Shown here: piece by piece, positions 43,601-54,515 of the stretch
Layout: each line of letters opens with the position of its first letter
How positions within the stretch are numbered: position 1 is the stretch's first letter
NCBI GenBank assembly: GCA_963556145.1
Contig: OY744471.1
Coordinates: forward strand, 1,791,590 to 1,855,589
From: Hygrocybe punicea
Taxonomy: Eukaryota; Basidiomycota; Agaricomycetes; Agaricales; Hygrophoraceae
Length of the DNA: 64,000 bases
Reading direction: 5' to 3'
Translations under genes and position numbers: made by a program
The notes under the pieces: generated by a model
Database searches by the model: none
Seen by the model: only the letters and a program-made list of their open reading frames with translations
Told to the model about the DNA's origin: nothing

Positions 43601-45559
43601 AGAGGCCCACAAGTTCCGGCTGATCCCAAATGGCTGTCAGTCAGCATATGATCAAGCTAGTGAGAGGGACAGCATACAGGTCCCACGACTAAAGCTATGA
43701 CATTCCCTGCAGAAATAACTATATCTATTTGAGAATAGCTGTTTTTTTGCTGGCCATTTGGGGAGACTTACGGAATAAGTAGATGAAGTAAAATAACCCA
43801 TCTTGATACAGGGTTTGCAACAAAGGAATATTTAAGTGACGTGTCTTTACTGCTCGGAACAGAGTGAGACAGACAATAACTATGAAATAATGGTGACATT
43901 GGTGAGCCACTCAGTAACTGTTTCAGTCAATGACTCACTGGTTTCCAATAACATAATCAAGACAAAGTCGATGAAAATAATCTTGCTGCCGGTACATTTA
44001 CCACAGCCAGACATCAATGGTGATGGCGGTGGGTGAACTGCGATATATGAAGTACACATCAGATATAATGAACGAAAGACATACATTGCACAGAACGGAG
44101 AAATAACTCAGTGACAACTAAGACCGGAATGACGCCTCCCTGTTGCATTATATCAGGTCAGGTCAAAAGTAGACCAATGTAGTACACACCACAAATAGTG
44201 AGAGCAAGAAGATGAGCATTTTTCGGCCATTGGCATATAAAGCGTAGGTCCGGAGAAAGAGGATTGCTAGGCTCGATTTTTTGAATTGGCTGTTCATAAA
44301 GATGTTGAGCATATATTACTGACCCTCTGCTACACCGATCCCAAATACAGTTGCCCCTAGTGGTAGAAAGGTGTCAGATCAGGGAGAAATTTTAATAAAT
44401 TTCCGGGTTCTGCTTACAAGAAGCCACAACGAACATAGATAAACATCTCTGTTGTAAGTTAGTCGTGCAAAACCAAAGTCCAATGAACGGGGACTTACAC
44501 CCGGGGGTACATGGGGAGTGAGAACATCTGTAAGTTTTGTTAAGCTGGATTTGAGATCAGGGGGGTGGAGCGTACAGTACAGGACAAATGGAACGTCAAA
44601 AAATGCCGGATAACGTGCGACCAAAAAGAGGATTTTCCCCATCCCCCATCTCGAGCTCCAAACTAGGGTTATCTGTACCATGTTAAATAAGCATTCCTTC
44701 GCAGAAAATAGATTCCTTCTCATACCTCGCGATCCAGGGTAAGAAAATAGTCGAAGACCTTGAGTTCGAATGAGCAGTATACACAGAGCATTTCACAGAT
44801 CACATACTAAAACTGTCATACTGGCAACTTCACGGATATTAACCTCAACCTTCGAATAACATGAAACGACATACCGTTCAGGTACTGTGAGAGAGGGATC
44901 AATTCCCGTCAAGCTGGAGTAAAAATAATTCCCCACCTTCACGGCCTGAAGACGCATGATCGACACAGTAAGATTATCCATAGGTATTTCCCTTGGCAGT
45001 AGAAGGGGTTGAATTGCAGTCTTTGGAGACAAGATGCTGACAGTTGGGCGGCATTAATCGTCAATCAACAAGATTCAATGCCCGCATCGGCGGATCCGGA
45101 GCTTCTGTCTGTCCGAGCCAAGCATCCCCAAAATCCACTGGTCTTCAATCCGGTAGTGGCTTGTTTCCGACCTTGACGGTTGGAACGTCGAATAACGCGT
45201 CAAGGTCGGAACGCCGGCTCGAACAAACGCGCAAAGAATTTCTTCTTCTGTAATGACCTTCTGCCGACCTGAATGTGTGGGTGTTACTATGATAGCGAGA
45301 TAAGTACATATATTTTCTGGAGGCCGCATAGTAAGTTGGTCACGAGCGTTAGTAGTACGTTTAGTACCTACAATTAATATTGCAGACTACCCAACTAGAA
45401 TACCGAACGAGCCCACGATACGGACGCTAGCCAAAGTCGGTTCAACTCTGCTGGTTGAGATCAGTACCACATTGTACAGAATGTATATCATGTTGCCGAC
45501 CAGGAAACTGTGCTTAGCGCTCGGAAGCCCGTTGATCGTTCAGGTTATTATGCGAGGGA
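40656..45559. other. CpG-poor repeat graveyard, no supported gene
   Basis: Very few CG dinucleotides up to about 43600, with short inverted and simple repeats: a GCTGTAGCTGTAGCTGCAGC cluster at 41130-41190, CAA/CCA repeats at 41750-41890 and AACCAGAC words at 43000-43190. GCTGGATGCAAAATTTGACA occurs at 40670 and 42890, so dispersed repeats are present. From about 43600 base composition returns toward normal. A minus-strand stretch at 44790-45330 has short open segments (for example FDVPTVKVGNKPLPD) that may be a decayed gene, unrecognised. Confidence 0.5.
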
Positions 45560-46150
45560 CTCGTCAGTAAATAGTTGACCAAATTCGCTGCTGGCTGGAC
45601 CATCACCAGGCGGCCAACATCCTTTGGCTTAGCGGAAGCCCACCGGTAAATCAACCTTGGTGTCTAAATGGAGTGGATGGGCTCAAGTTTCTTCGAACGG
45701 GACGATCTCGCTCTGAGTGACTGTGACCCCGCCGCTTTTTGGCGCACTGCTGGAGTAGAAGATGATAAGTGGGAGGACAAAGGATTGACCCCGTTGTTGT
45801 TCTCGATGCCTTGGATGAATGTGGATCCGACAATTCCCAATCCACGCAACGAGACAAGATTCAAACTCTTCATCACTAGTCGAGACAGCACATACCCCGA
45901 TCGTTTCGACAAGTCTGTCACCACATACCCCTCGAGACTGGCGAACTTGCCGGCCTCGAGACCAATACTGATATCCAGAGCTTTTTCGAACAACGTTTCG
46001 CCGATATCACATCCAACTATCCATCCCTGCAATCGTGGCCCGGGGCGCCGATAATCCAGCTCTTGACGGACGGTGCAGCAGGTCTGTTCATCTGGTCAGA
46101 AACTGTAATCCGATTCTTGGAAAGGGCTTTTCAGGAGAACAACTTCTGAG
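45560..46150 (+). pseudogene. NACHT-type STAND (NLR-like) pseudogene
   Basis: Read across frames, the plus strand shows NACHT landmarks in order: DQIRCWLDHHQAANILWLSGSP just before the P-loop (about 45575), FFERDDLALSD with FWRT (about 45695), Walker B VVVLDALDECG (about 45790), FKLFITSRD (about 45862) and the LLTDGAAGLFIW segment (about 46055). The P-loop is destroyed by an indel, and stops and frame changes follow each block. Intact relatives act in non-self recognition and cell death in fungi; this one cannot make a product. Confidence 0.75.
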
Positions 46151-46189
46151 TGGGGCCTTTCGTGAAGAGGGAGATGCACCAACTTTCAG

Positions 46190-46771
46190 TGGTGGTTCGG
46201 GGGTGGTTCTGATCTAACGCCGTCTTACCTCTTCGAGGAGGATGCACGTCATTTTCACGCAACATTGAAAAACGCTTGTGATCAGCACGGCAGCGCTCTA
46301 TATCCTGCATTCAAAAAATGGTGCGACGAATACTTCTTCATCCCTCATCGCGGAGAGACCCGAGGTATTGGCGGGATATTCTTTGACGATCTCAGTGACG
46401 GACAACACAAGCGTCTCTCAGACGACACTGCTCAGCGCCCAAGATCTGCCACACAGATCGTTGCCTTCATTCAATCCCTTGGAGACGCCTTCTTGCCATC
46501 ATACCTGCCCATCTTGGAACGAAGGTTGTCGATGCCGAGTGACGAGCATAAGCGAAGGTGGCAGCTATTGAGGAGAGGAAGATATGTCGAATTCAACTTG
46601 GTGTACGATCGTGGAACCAAGTTTGGTTTGATGACACCTGGGGCGAGGATAGAGAGCATCTTGATGAGTTTGCCAGAGACGGCTAGGTGGGAATATATGA
46701 CTGACTTGGGAGGTGACGGTGATGTGAGTGAAGAAGGAAGAATCCAAAAGAATGGGTGTAAATTTAGATGA
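46190..46771 (+). pseudogene. HEM13: Coproporphyrinogen III oxidase, C-terminal exon only
   Basis: An exon-like frame begins after a TTTCAG acceptor with [18 protein letters not shown] and runs 194 codons. It contains the family blocks [46 protein letters not shown] and [11 protein letters not shown]. The enzyme (heme pathway, oxidative decarboxylation of coproporphyrinogen III) is usually about 320-340 residues. The N-terminal 40% is absent and the usual ending is replaced after SEEGRIQK. Upstream lies a NACHT pseudogene, not HEM13 exons. Because it starts at a splice acceptor, it looks like a genomic duplicate fragment rather than a retrocopy; the working gene should be elsewhere. Confidence 0.8.
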
Positions 46772-46853
46772 TATATATGTATTTGCAGAACGAAGTATTT
46801 TACAAATTAATGAGGGACTGGCAACTGGAAGGAACAGAAAAACATCCGATTCA

Positions 46854-49412
46854 TCACAAGAGCTGCCTTGCCTTCTCCATGGCTGTCTGGGCATCTACTT
46901 CGCGACCCAGATCGGATAAACAAAGAGAGAAGTTGTTGAGGGACTTGGTAAGATCCGGATTAAAAGCAGCAGGATGAAGCTGCCAGTACAGTTGAACTGC
47001 CTCCTCAATTGCTTTCATAGCATCTTCTCGGCGACCCAGTTTGGATAAGCAGCTGGAGATATTGTTCAGGGACATGGCGAGATTTGGATTGAAAGTTGTA
47101 GGATGGTCAGCAGCAAGCTGCCGGTACAGCTCAACCGCTTCCTCGATTGCTTTCATGGCATCTTCTCGGCGACCCAGATCCGTTAAGCAGACGGAGAGGT
47201 TGTTCAGGGACAAGGCGAGATCTGGATTGAAAGTCGCATGACAGTCAGCAGCAAGCTGCCGGTACAGCTCGACTGCCTCCTCGATTGATCTCATGGCATC
47301 TTCTCGGCGACCCATGTACTGAAATCGGGTGGAGAGCTCACACAACGTTGCAGCGTGTGTTTCGCCGGAAACTGCAGGCACAAGTGTCGGACACGTTTTC
47401 TGTCCAGGATCACCATATTAGTTGTTACCAAGGGAATTCCAATCCAAATGTCTCACCTGGAGCCAGACTCGTACATTGACCAAACTTTGAAATTCAAATG
47501 TGGAATACAAAACCTCCATCCAGATCAGAAGCCGCCCGTCAAGGAATGTGCTCACTGCATTGAGAAACATTTCCGACAACAGCTCTTCGATGTCGATGAT
47601 GTGCTCCGCCCAGAATCTGCACGCATACCATAGCACTTCCGAAACACTTGATTGGTCGATTTTAGGGATGCCTTTGACCTGCTTCTGTCCCGTTAAGTAG
47701 CCCGTTCCAGGTATTTCCGGATTCAACTGTTCATTCATGACATGAATACACAAAAATGCTAGCCTCCGACTGTGCTCCTTTTCGTTGAGATAGAACCGTT
47801 CATGAGCTGGGGAGGTTTGAGCTCGACACGTTAGGAAATCTCGGAAGGAGAGATGTAGGAGTTGTATAGGTCGACATCGATCGTCGAAGCCAATGAGTAC
47901 CGAGCTGAGTTGGCGAAGAATTTCATCGACTTTTAATGTTGGATTAGCCCAATGAAGGCACTGGAGAGCAGACATGGACAGCGGAGTCTTGACTGCGACG
48001 ATGGCCCCAATGAGTAACTCGTACCCCTCTACAAAATCCTCGTCTGTCCAGTCGCAGGTATTAAGAATCTCGGCATACAAGTTGTCCATCTTGGCTTCTG
48101 CATGAAGGCCTGACGGATCGTTCTCGTACAAGAGTTTCCTGAGCTTCTTCTCTGGATACGTAGTGGTGGACAAGTAATTGCTGACTGTAGACGCCCAAAT
48201 GAACAAGCCCTCCGCCTTCGCCGTAAAGTCACTTGTTAATTGCAAACCAGGCCAATCTGCACCCAAACGCTTCCGCGTTGCAATATATCGCAGCCTCGCT
48301 CGGACATACAGAGCAATATCCCTCTGATTGGTATCGTCGTAAATCTCGATTGATCTGCAGTGGACATGATTCGCAGTGGACAAATCTGTGAAAATGTCGT
48401 CCTTCGGGCGTGAGGTTAGGAATATGCGGAACGTCCCGGGAAGGTCGGGAAACTTGTTGCAAAGGATTTCGAGAGTCTCTAGATCGTAACCTTCATCCAG
48501 CGCATCAATGACTAGGACAATAGGCCTGTGAATACGATGCTTGTGGACCTGAAAAGGATTCAGGATGAGTTCGTCAAATTGACGAGATTGCGGTGCAGAA
48601 GCAAGACTACGATCGTTTTCGAGAATGATGCTGATATGTTCCGCAAGATCCTTGCTATGTCCAGCGAGGTCACGTACTATGGTGCTGAAGAACTTCTGGG
48701 GCCGGTTTCTATCCGGGATGTCCCGATTGAAGAAGAAAGACGAGGCAAGAATTCCAGCCTTGTGGCAGTCGCGAGCGACGGTGTGCGCAATCGCACTCTT
48801 ACCGGTGCCGGCCACATCAGACAAGAAAAATATTTCCGCTGACTTGGCACTATCAGCTTCGTTGATCCATTTCCATATTTCATCGAGGAGGGCTGTGCGT
48901 GTACCGGGCATGCACACGAGACTCGGGCTCCAGGAAGCGGCTTCGGCATATGGAAGGGTGCCCAGGGAATTGTTACACACTACGTTGAACGAACTTGGCA
49001 ATAAGTTTCGCAGTATTGCGTGAATGAAGACTGTTGCTTGTCCCGCAACTTTGACGTACAATGATAATTGTGCTGGTCACCTCTAATGTCGTTGAACGTT
49101 GAACCCTGGGCATTGATATAGTGTGCGTTCAACGTGGGAGTGGGGGCCGGACGTCCAACTGGATTGGAAGTTATATCTGCAATCTGGGAATGTCGTTCAA
49201 ATGAATCAAGTTGTCGTTGCCGTTGAGAATTTTGGACAAAACGTGAAAGAACTCACCGAGCATGCAGCACCCTCTGTAAGCTTTTGTGTTCTATCGCTTT
49301 CATCGCGCCGGTCGACGTTCGTCTGCAATTTCAGCATCATTGGCAAGAAAATCTCAAGGTGATTGGCTGTGCTAGTTCTGGCGCTTATCATATCTCGCCG
49401 AAGCGGCAGCAA
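46854..49412 (-). CDS. NACHT-TPR STAND (NLR-like) protein
   Basis: The main exon is 47429-49072. A 57-nt intron (GTAACA...CTGCAG, 47372-47428) leads to the last exon, 46854-47371. The frame shows SWSPSLVCMPGTR, a P-loop (SDVAGTGKSAIAHT, about 48800), Walker B (IVLVIDALDEG, about 48500), FLTSRPKDD and a winged-helix-like region. After the intron come three TPR-like repeats of about 43 residues sharing GRREDAMxxIEEAVELY. Such proteins bind ATP and oligomerise on recognising a ligand; in fungi they are tied to heterokaryon incompatibility and immunity. The 5' end is uncertain: an exon ending near 49265 (AACS|GTGAGT) probably holds the N-terminus, with start near 49400. The repeats are very alike, suggesting recent expansion. 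Confidence 0.75.
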
Positions 49413-49842
49413 CTGTCAAGTAAAGTTTACGTACTTGTTCAAGTCATGTTTTTGGTGTCTGTGACATATTGCCGAGTTTTGCACAGGTTGTTTGCACTAT
49501 GTCAAGAAGATGAACAGCGATTGTCGTCGCTTTTGGCCAAGAATGCGTCTTCGTGTCGTGGAATTTGATGGCATAATAGTATCCTGCATCACTCTCGCGG
49601 AGACCACATGAAAATTCCACCCCAGGAGACCATTGACGAGATGAAGCGACTGTTGGAGAGACGAGGACCTAAGTGGTACAAGTTTTCCCTGGTACGATGA
49701 AGAGCGGTTTGAAGCTTGCGGCGTCGTTTGCGTATGGACTCACTCTCAGAGGCCGTTGCCAAACAAATGTCAATACAGATACGGCTCATTAATAAACCAA
49801 ATTAGCCAGTCCGAGTTCCCTCCAGCCGAGTTCCCTCCAGCC
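49413..49842. other. Intergenic region between divergent genes
   Basis: 430 bases between the minus-strand NACHT-TPR gene and the plus-strand HMG gene; it must hold both promoters. A duplicated CGAGTTCCCTCCAGC lies at 49811-49838 directly before the HMG start codon. No other element supported. Confidence 0.4.
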
Positions 49843-50997
49843 ATGTTCTCGCTGCGCCTCTTATCGCGCCTCGTCCCTCATCTCGCCCCTTCACTGAACG
49901 CAGCATCCATCACACGTCCCTCCCTCACATTCCTATCACCGCTCCACTCCCAGACGCGTCGTCGCCTCCTGACCACCTCCACCGCCTTCGCCTCCCCCTC
50001 CGACCCCACCATATCAAAGCGTCGCCCTGCCTCCAAGCTCGCCGCTGGTGCCAATAAATCCCCCGCTAAGAGGAGTACCGCAAGCACGAAAACCAAGCCC
50101 GCGAAGCAACAACGCGCGTCCAAGGTCGCGTCCAAGACGAAGAAGCCGGTGAAAAAACCGGAGGCCAAACCAAAGCGTACTCATCTTACAGACCCTGTAC
50201 TTACACCCATCTCACTTCCCCCCCCCTGTTCTTTTCTAGCTCGTTTCGACAAGGCATCAATCCCACCAAAGCCACCACTCAATCCATACATCCTCTTTTG
50301 CAAGGAACATGTTCTGAGCACGGAGAAGCCTAACACCATCGAGGAGTGCCGGGCGCGTGTGTCTGATGCTGCCAGGGTCTGGAGAGAATTCAGCATGGAA
50401 CAAAAGCAGGCATGTTCCTAGCCCACCCCTGTTTTTTACTATTGGTACTAACGGAACTGTCATCCTAGCCCTATGTTGACGAGTATCATGCAAAACAGGT
50501 GGAGTATAGAATCAGACGGGACGAATACTACAGGAACGTCGACCCCAAGTTCCTCAAAGCGCTCAACAAGCACCGCGTCTCCCATGGAAAGTTCAAACAC
50601 CGTAAACCCCGTTTCGAAAACGAGAAGCGGATTCCGGTTTATAGTTTTTTCAGGTTTGTCGTTTCATCTCGTCGCCTTGCGATTTGGTCTGTCGTGTGAC
50701 AACTGATGATAATGTGCTTGCTTCCCCCCCGCGCCATTAGATTTCTCGCGACGTTCCGGGAGAGCCCCGAGGCCCGTGCAATTTATGCTGAGGGAACCAA
50801 GGACAATAAAACATCCGCTGTCCGTGTTTCAATGTTGGGAGGGGAGCGGTGGAGGGCAATGCCCGAAGAGGAGAGAGAGGTTGGTGTCTTTCCTCAAAGA
50901 CAGAAATGCCGTAATGATCCGTTTCTTGCAGGCGTATAAAAAGGAGAGCAATGAACTTGTAGCGGAATGGAAGGCACAGCGCTCGAACACCACTTGA
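49843..50997 (+). CDS. Mitochondrial HMG-box protein (two HMG boxes)
   Basis: Five exons: 49843-50176, 50240-50409, 50469-50653, 50741-50879 and 50932-50997. Phases agree; 297 residues. ATG at 49843 opens an Arg/Leu/Ser-rich amphipathic presequence, typical of matrix targeting. A Lys/Ala/Pro-rich linker (about 55-110) precedes HMG box 1 (PPKPPLNPYILFCKEH..., VWREFSMEQKQ, Tyr/Lys-rich) and box 2 (PVYSFFRFLATFRES...RWRAMPEEEREAYKKES). Two boxes plus a presequence match Abf2/TFAM-type mitochondrial DNA packaging proteins. The second intron appears to be GC-AG (CAG|GCATGT). It lies 227 bp upstream of the convergent TFB5 stop. Confidence 0.8.
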
Positions 50998-51223
50998 CTC
51001 GCATAACTCAAAATTTCAGCTCTACCGCCCAGCGCTATCATTTTTTGTTTCGTTGGGCCGTATAGTTGCGGTTCTCCACGCTGTCGTACAGCAGACAACG
51101 TCATCCTTTACTTGTTTTACACATGAATATATATTGTCTGGCTCGAGTCTCGTCCAACGCAATCCGTTCGCAATGTGTTTAGGAACCACAGAATAAGAAG
51201 ACATTTTGCGGAAAACAGACAGA

Positions 51224-51574
51224 CTACGCCTCCAGGCTATATGTGTTCTTCTCCAGCTACGACGGATGTCAGAGCGCACCTTCGCAAGAATGGGGACGCA
51301 CCTCTGCCTCGAGCTCCTTCCTTACGCGGTACTCCTCGTCGGCTTTGATGACGATATGGTTGTCGTCGAGGTCTTCGATGATGAAGTTGTCCTTGTCGTT
51401 CATTGTGAGCAGGATCTGCTTCACGGCGGAATCGCTACCGGGAGGGGGGGGGTTGTGGGGCGTTGGCGAAGGTGTTACGGGGATACTGACCAGGTGAAAA
51501 GGACGCCTGTAGGGATTTATTAATTATTAGCGCTGTCGCGATGAACGATGAACTCGACCTTTGATCGCTTTCAT
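51224..51574 (-). CDS. TFB5: TFIIH subunit Tfb5 (TTDA homologue)
   Basis: Four exons, two of them 16 nt: 51559-51574, 51491-51506, 51302-51434 and 51224-51256, joined in phase to 65 residues, the normal size for the family. It begins MKAIKGVLFTCDSAVKQILL, followed by the FIIEDLDDNHIVI block and ends ELEKNTYSLEA, all close to Tfb5/TTDA. The protein is a small dimeric subunit of TFIIH needed for nucleotide excision repair and stabilising the complex. The two micro-exons explain why no long frame is seen. It diverges from RKI1, whose likely ATG is only 21 bp away at 51596, so the two share a very short bidirectional promoter. Confidence 0.88.
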
Positions 51575-51595
51575 CGCAAGGCTTTATCACGTGAT

Positions 51596-53471
51596 ATGTC
51601 TAGATGTTGTCACCAAGAAATGCCCTTGCCATCGCAGAACAATCCAGAACTCTCGTACGTCCTCTGCTCTCGTTTCACAACTGCCCATGTCCTCACGTAC
51701 AAATCCGCTCAAACCCTCTTCACCAACTCAACCCCCGACGACGACGAAAGCACACCTCCGCTGGCTAACCTTATTCGCCCAGTAACGAGTCTCCACAACC
51801 TAGGAAAAGGCCAGACAGGCGAGGTGAAACAGGGTAATTGGCCTTTTTATATATTATTTGGCATGTGGCATGCTAATATTTAGCAGACGCGAAACCCCTT
51901 AGTAGGATAGAGGAAGCCAAAAGGCTCGCGGCGTTCAGGGCCGTCGACAGACACGTACTGCCAGAACATAGGGTGAGGTCTGCCCCTTTTTTGTGTATAC
52001 CGATGTACCATATTTAATGCAACGTGTTGGAACTAGGTAGTTGGGATTGGATCGGGTACAAGCGCAAACACCGTGGACTTTAATCCTGAGTGACACCCTT
52101 TGTATAGGCTCTACCGTACCTTATGTCGTACAGAGAATAGTCCAACAAGGCAAAGAAGCCAACAAAAATCGCGTATTCATCCCCACCGGTTTGTTATTGC
52201 ATCTTCCTCTCTTCCCCCCACGTCAGTTTTGAACTCCTGACCGGCACATCTAACAGGTTTCCAATCAAAAGAACTCATCATGTCGTCCAACCTCAGTCTC
52301 GGCGATGTCGACCAGTATCCCACAATTGATGTCACCCTAGATGGTGCTGACGAGTGAGTGTGTGCTTTCGTCATCTTAAACAACACCGGGCGTACGACAT
52401 CTTACCACGATGAAAAAGAGTAGACCACCTCCTGAATTGTATAAAAGGAGGAGGAGCGTGCCATCTCCGCGAGAAAGTTCTTGCTGAGGCTGCCAATACG
52501 TACGTCTTGTCCTCCCCTTCAGGGCGCAACTTGCTCACTGTGTTGGCAAAAAATAAAAATAAAATAAAAACATACGTGAATATGTTGCACAGGTTCATCC
52601 TTGTCGCCGATTACCGAAAAAATGTACAATATCTTGGCACGAATGTACGTGTCGTGCTTCCAACGTCCACACACAAGCCTTTTTTTGAAATTTTGAAAAT
52701 TATTATCTTCCACAAAAAGTTTCGTCCAGGCGTCCCAATCGAAGTCGTCCCATTCGCATATGCCAAGGTCCTCCAAAATCTACATCACATCCTCGATTCG
52801 CCAAATGCTACACTTCGTATGGCTGTCGCCAAAGGTTCGTGTTTTTTTTTCCCTTCTTTTTCTGTATTATTCTTGTGGTTTTTGCAAGTGTTGAGCTTGG
52901 ACATCTTGCTGTCGTGCTGCGAATCTGATATATACATATATAATTCACTGATATGCTTGTTTGCCCTGTAGCAGGCCCTGTGGTGTCGGACAATGGCAAC
53001 TTCATCATCGACGCACCGTTCGATCAAGAAAAGATGAAAGACCCATACACGGTGGGTGCTCGCCCTCCTCACCCCATTTGCCTGTATTTTTTTTTGGTGG
53101 AACCATCACAGCATTGTGTCGCTCTCTTCGTTTCATCGCCCCTGTGAACTTGCGTTGTCGAGGAGGAAATAACAAAGACCAAAACAAAACTGACACGCAC
53201 TCGCTTGCGCATACACGAACAGATCATGACGCAGATCAAGATGCTGACCGGTGTCGTTGAGGTAGGGCTGTTCTGCCACATGGCCCAGGCTGCGTACTTT
53301 GGGAACGAGGTGCGCGTTTCTGGATGGCCCTTGGCTTGGTTGTGTTGGCAAGCTTGGGGCTTGTTTTTTTGATTTTTTTTTGATTGGTTGGCTGACTCGC
53401 AGTGTAATCAGGACGGCAGTGTAACTGTCAGATGGAGTGATGGCAGAGTGGAACATGTGGGGTCCCAATGA
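51596..53471 (+). CDS. RKI1: Ribose-5-phosphate isomerase A
   Basis: Eleven exons with agreeing phases: 51596-51833, 51887-51972, 52037-52055, 52108-52188, 52257-52353, 52419-52499, 52593-52644, 52720-52834, 52972-53051, 53223-53309 and 53412-53471 (331 residues). Family blocks are in order: VVGIGSGSTVPYVV (phosphate loop), FIPTGFQSKELI, DVTLDGADEVD with catalytic Asp/Glu, KGGGACHLREKVLAEAA with catalytic Lys, and GPVVSDNGNFIID. It interconverts ribose-5-phosphate and ribulose-5-phosphate in the pentose phosphate pathway, in the cytosol. About 90 N-terminal residues precede the usual start and lack family similarity, so the true start could be later or exon 1 could be spliced differently. Confidence 0.9.
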
Positions 53472-53606
53472 AGAAATCCAGTGGCCCTAGATTATTTTGC
53501 AGATATTTCAGGTGACAATCCGCCAGATATTTCTGGTTCACTTGTCAGGCGTCAAGTCATGAAACCTCCGAACTCTTAAATAACCACCATTTTACAACAC
53601 CTTTTC

Positions 53607-54515
53607 CTAATAAAGTGAAGTATGGTCCCACAATAAGCTATTCATATTGGGTTTCTCCTCAACAACCCACTCTTGAGCGGTGCAATCGCGTTCGTCAACA
53701 ATATTGCCACCAAGGACCTCATGTCTCTCAACTCCGGCGTCAATCAAGTCGTCCCGAAACAACGTTTTTAGAACGGTCTTGAAATCGTGGTACTGTCCAC
53801 TCCCACTGGATCTTTTACACTTAGGGCAAAGACCGTATGACGGATACCGGAACAGCCGTCGGGCTTCCACTATCTTCAGGATAAAGTCTAAACCTAACCG
53901 AGCCACGTCATCCTTCTGTATCGCGCGTTCTTGACGTGTCCATTCATTGAGCGCCGGTAATAGCCATTCTCCAATGCGATAGTCTCTCGCGAGAATGATC
54001 TTTTCGTCTAGGTCGATTGGGAGTGCAGACATGTTTGTGATTGCAAACTCCCGGATGTCTGTAAACTCCCACATCGTCGATAATTTGAGGACTGAAGTCC
54101 ACTCTGAGATGGACAGTACGCTCTGTTGCCCACACGCTCTGTCCTCGCCGTCAGTTATGATGCTTCCACCCTCAAAATATGATAATATCTCCAACCTTGG
54201 ATACATTATCTTCAGAAGCTGCCGGAAATCGTCTTTATTCACTCCTTCGAGACGGAGAGGTTGCTCGTTGTTACAACCATCAGGGAGACCGTTCTGGATA
54301 ACTGGCAGCCCGAACATGTCCCGAAAAATCACCGAAGCCTCAAAGTTTCGACGAGGAACTTTGAAGAGGCGATCTTCAACCTAGCACCCACCAAATTAAA
54401 TAAACCAAACCTGTTACATCCGGCATTCATATTGATTGAAATTTGAAAAACCTACGAGGAAAATGACATCAACAAAATAGAACGAATCATCTTCTTTGAT
54501 ACGCTCTGGATTCAT
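53607..54515 (-). CDS. BTB/POZ domain protein
   Basis: Exon 1 54456-54515 (MNPERIKEDDSFYFVDVIFL), 75-nt intron (GTAGGT...CTAG), exon 2 53607-54380; 277 residues. The start of a BTB fold is visible: VDVIFLVEDRLFKVPRRNFE, then VIFRDMFGLP, and the GVNKDDFRQLLKIMYP helix. Later parts (LKLSTMWEFTDIREFAI, LARDYRIGEWLLPALNEW) match the helical tail of the many agaricomycete BTB proteins. It ends with a CPKC motif and acidic tail. BTB proteins of this type often act as adaptors; the partner is unknown. The stop lies 136 bp from the convergent RKI1 stop. Confidence 0.8.
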
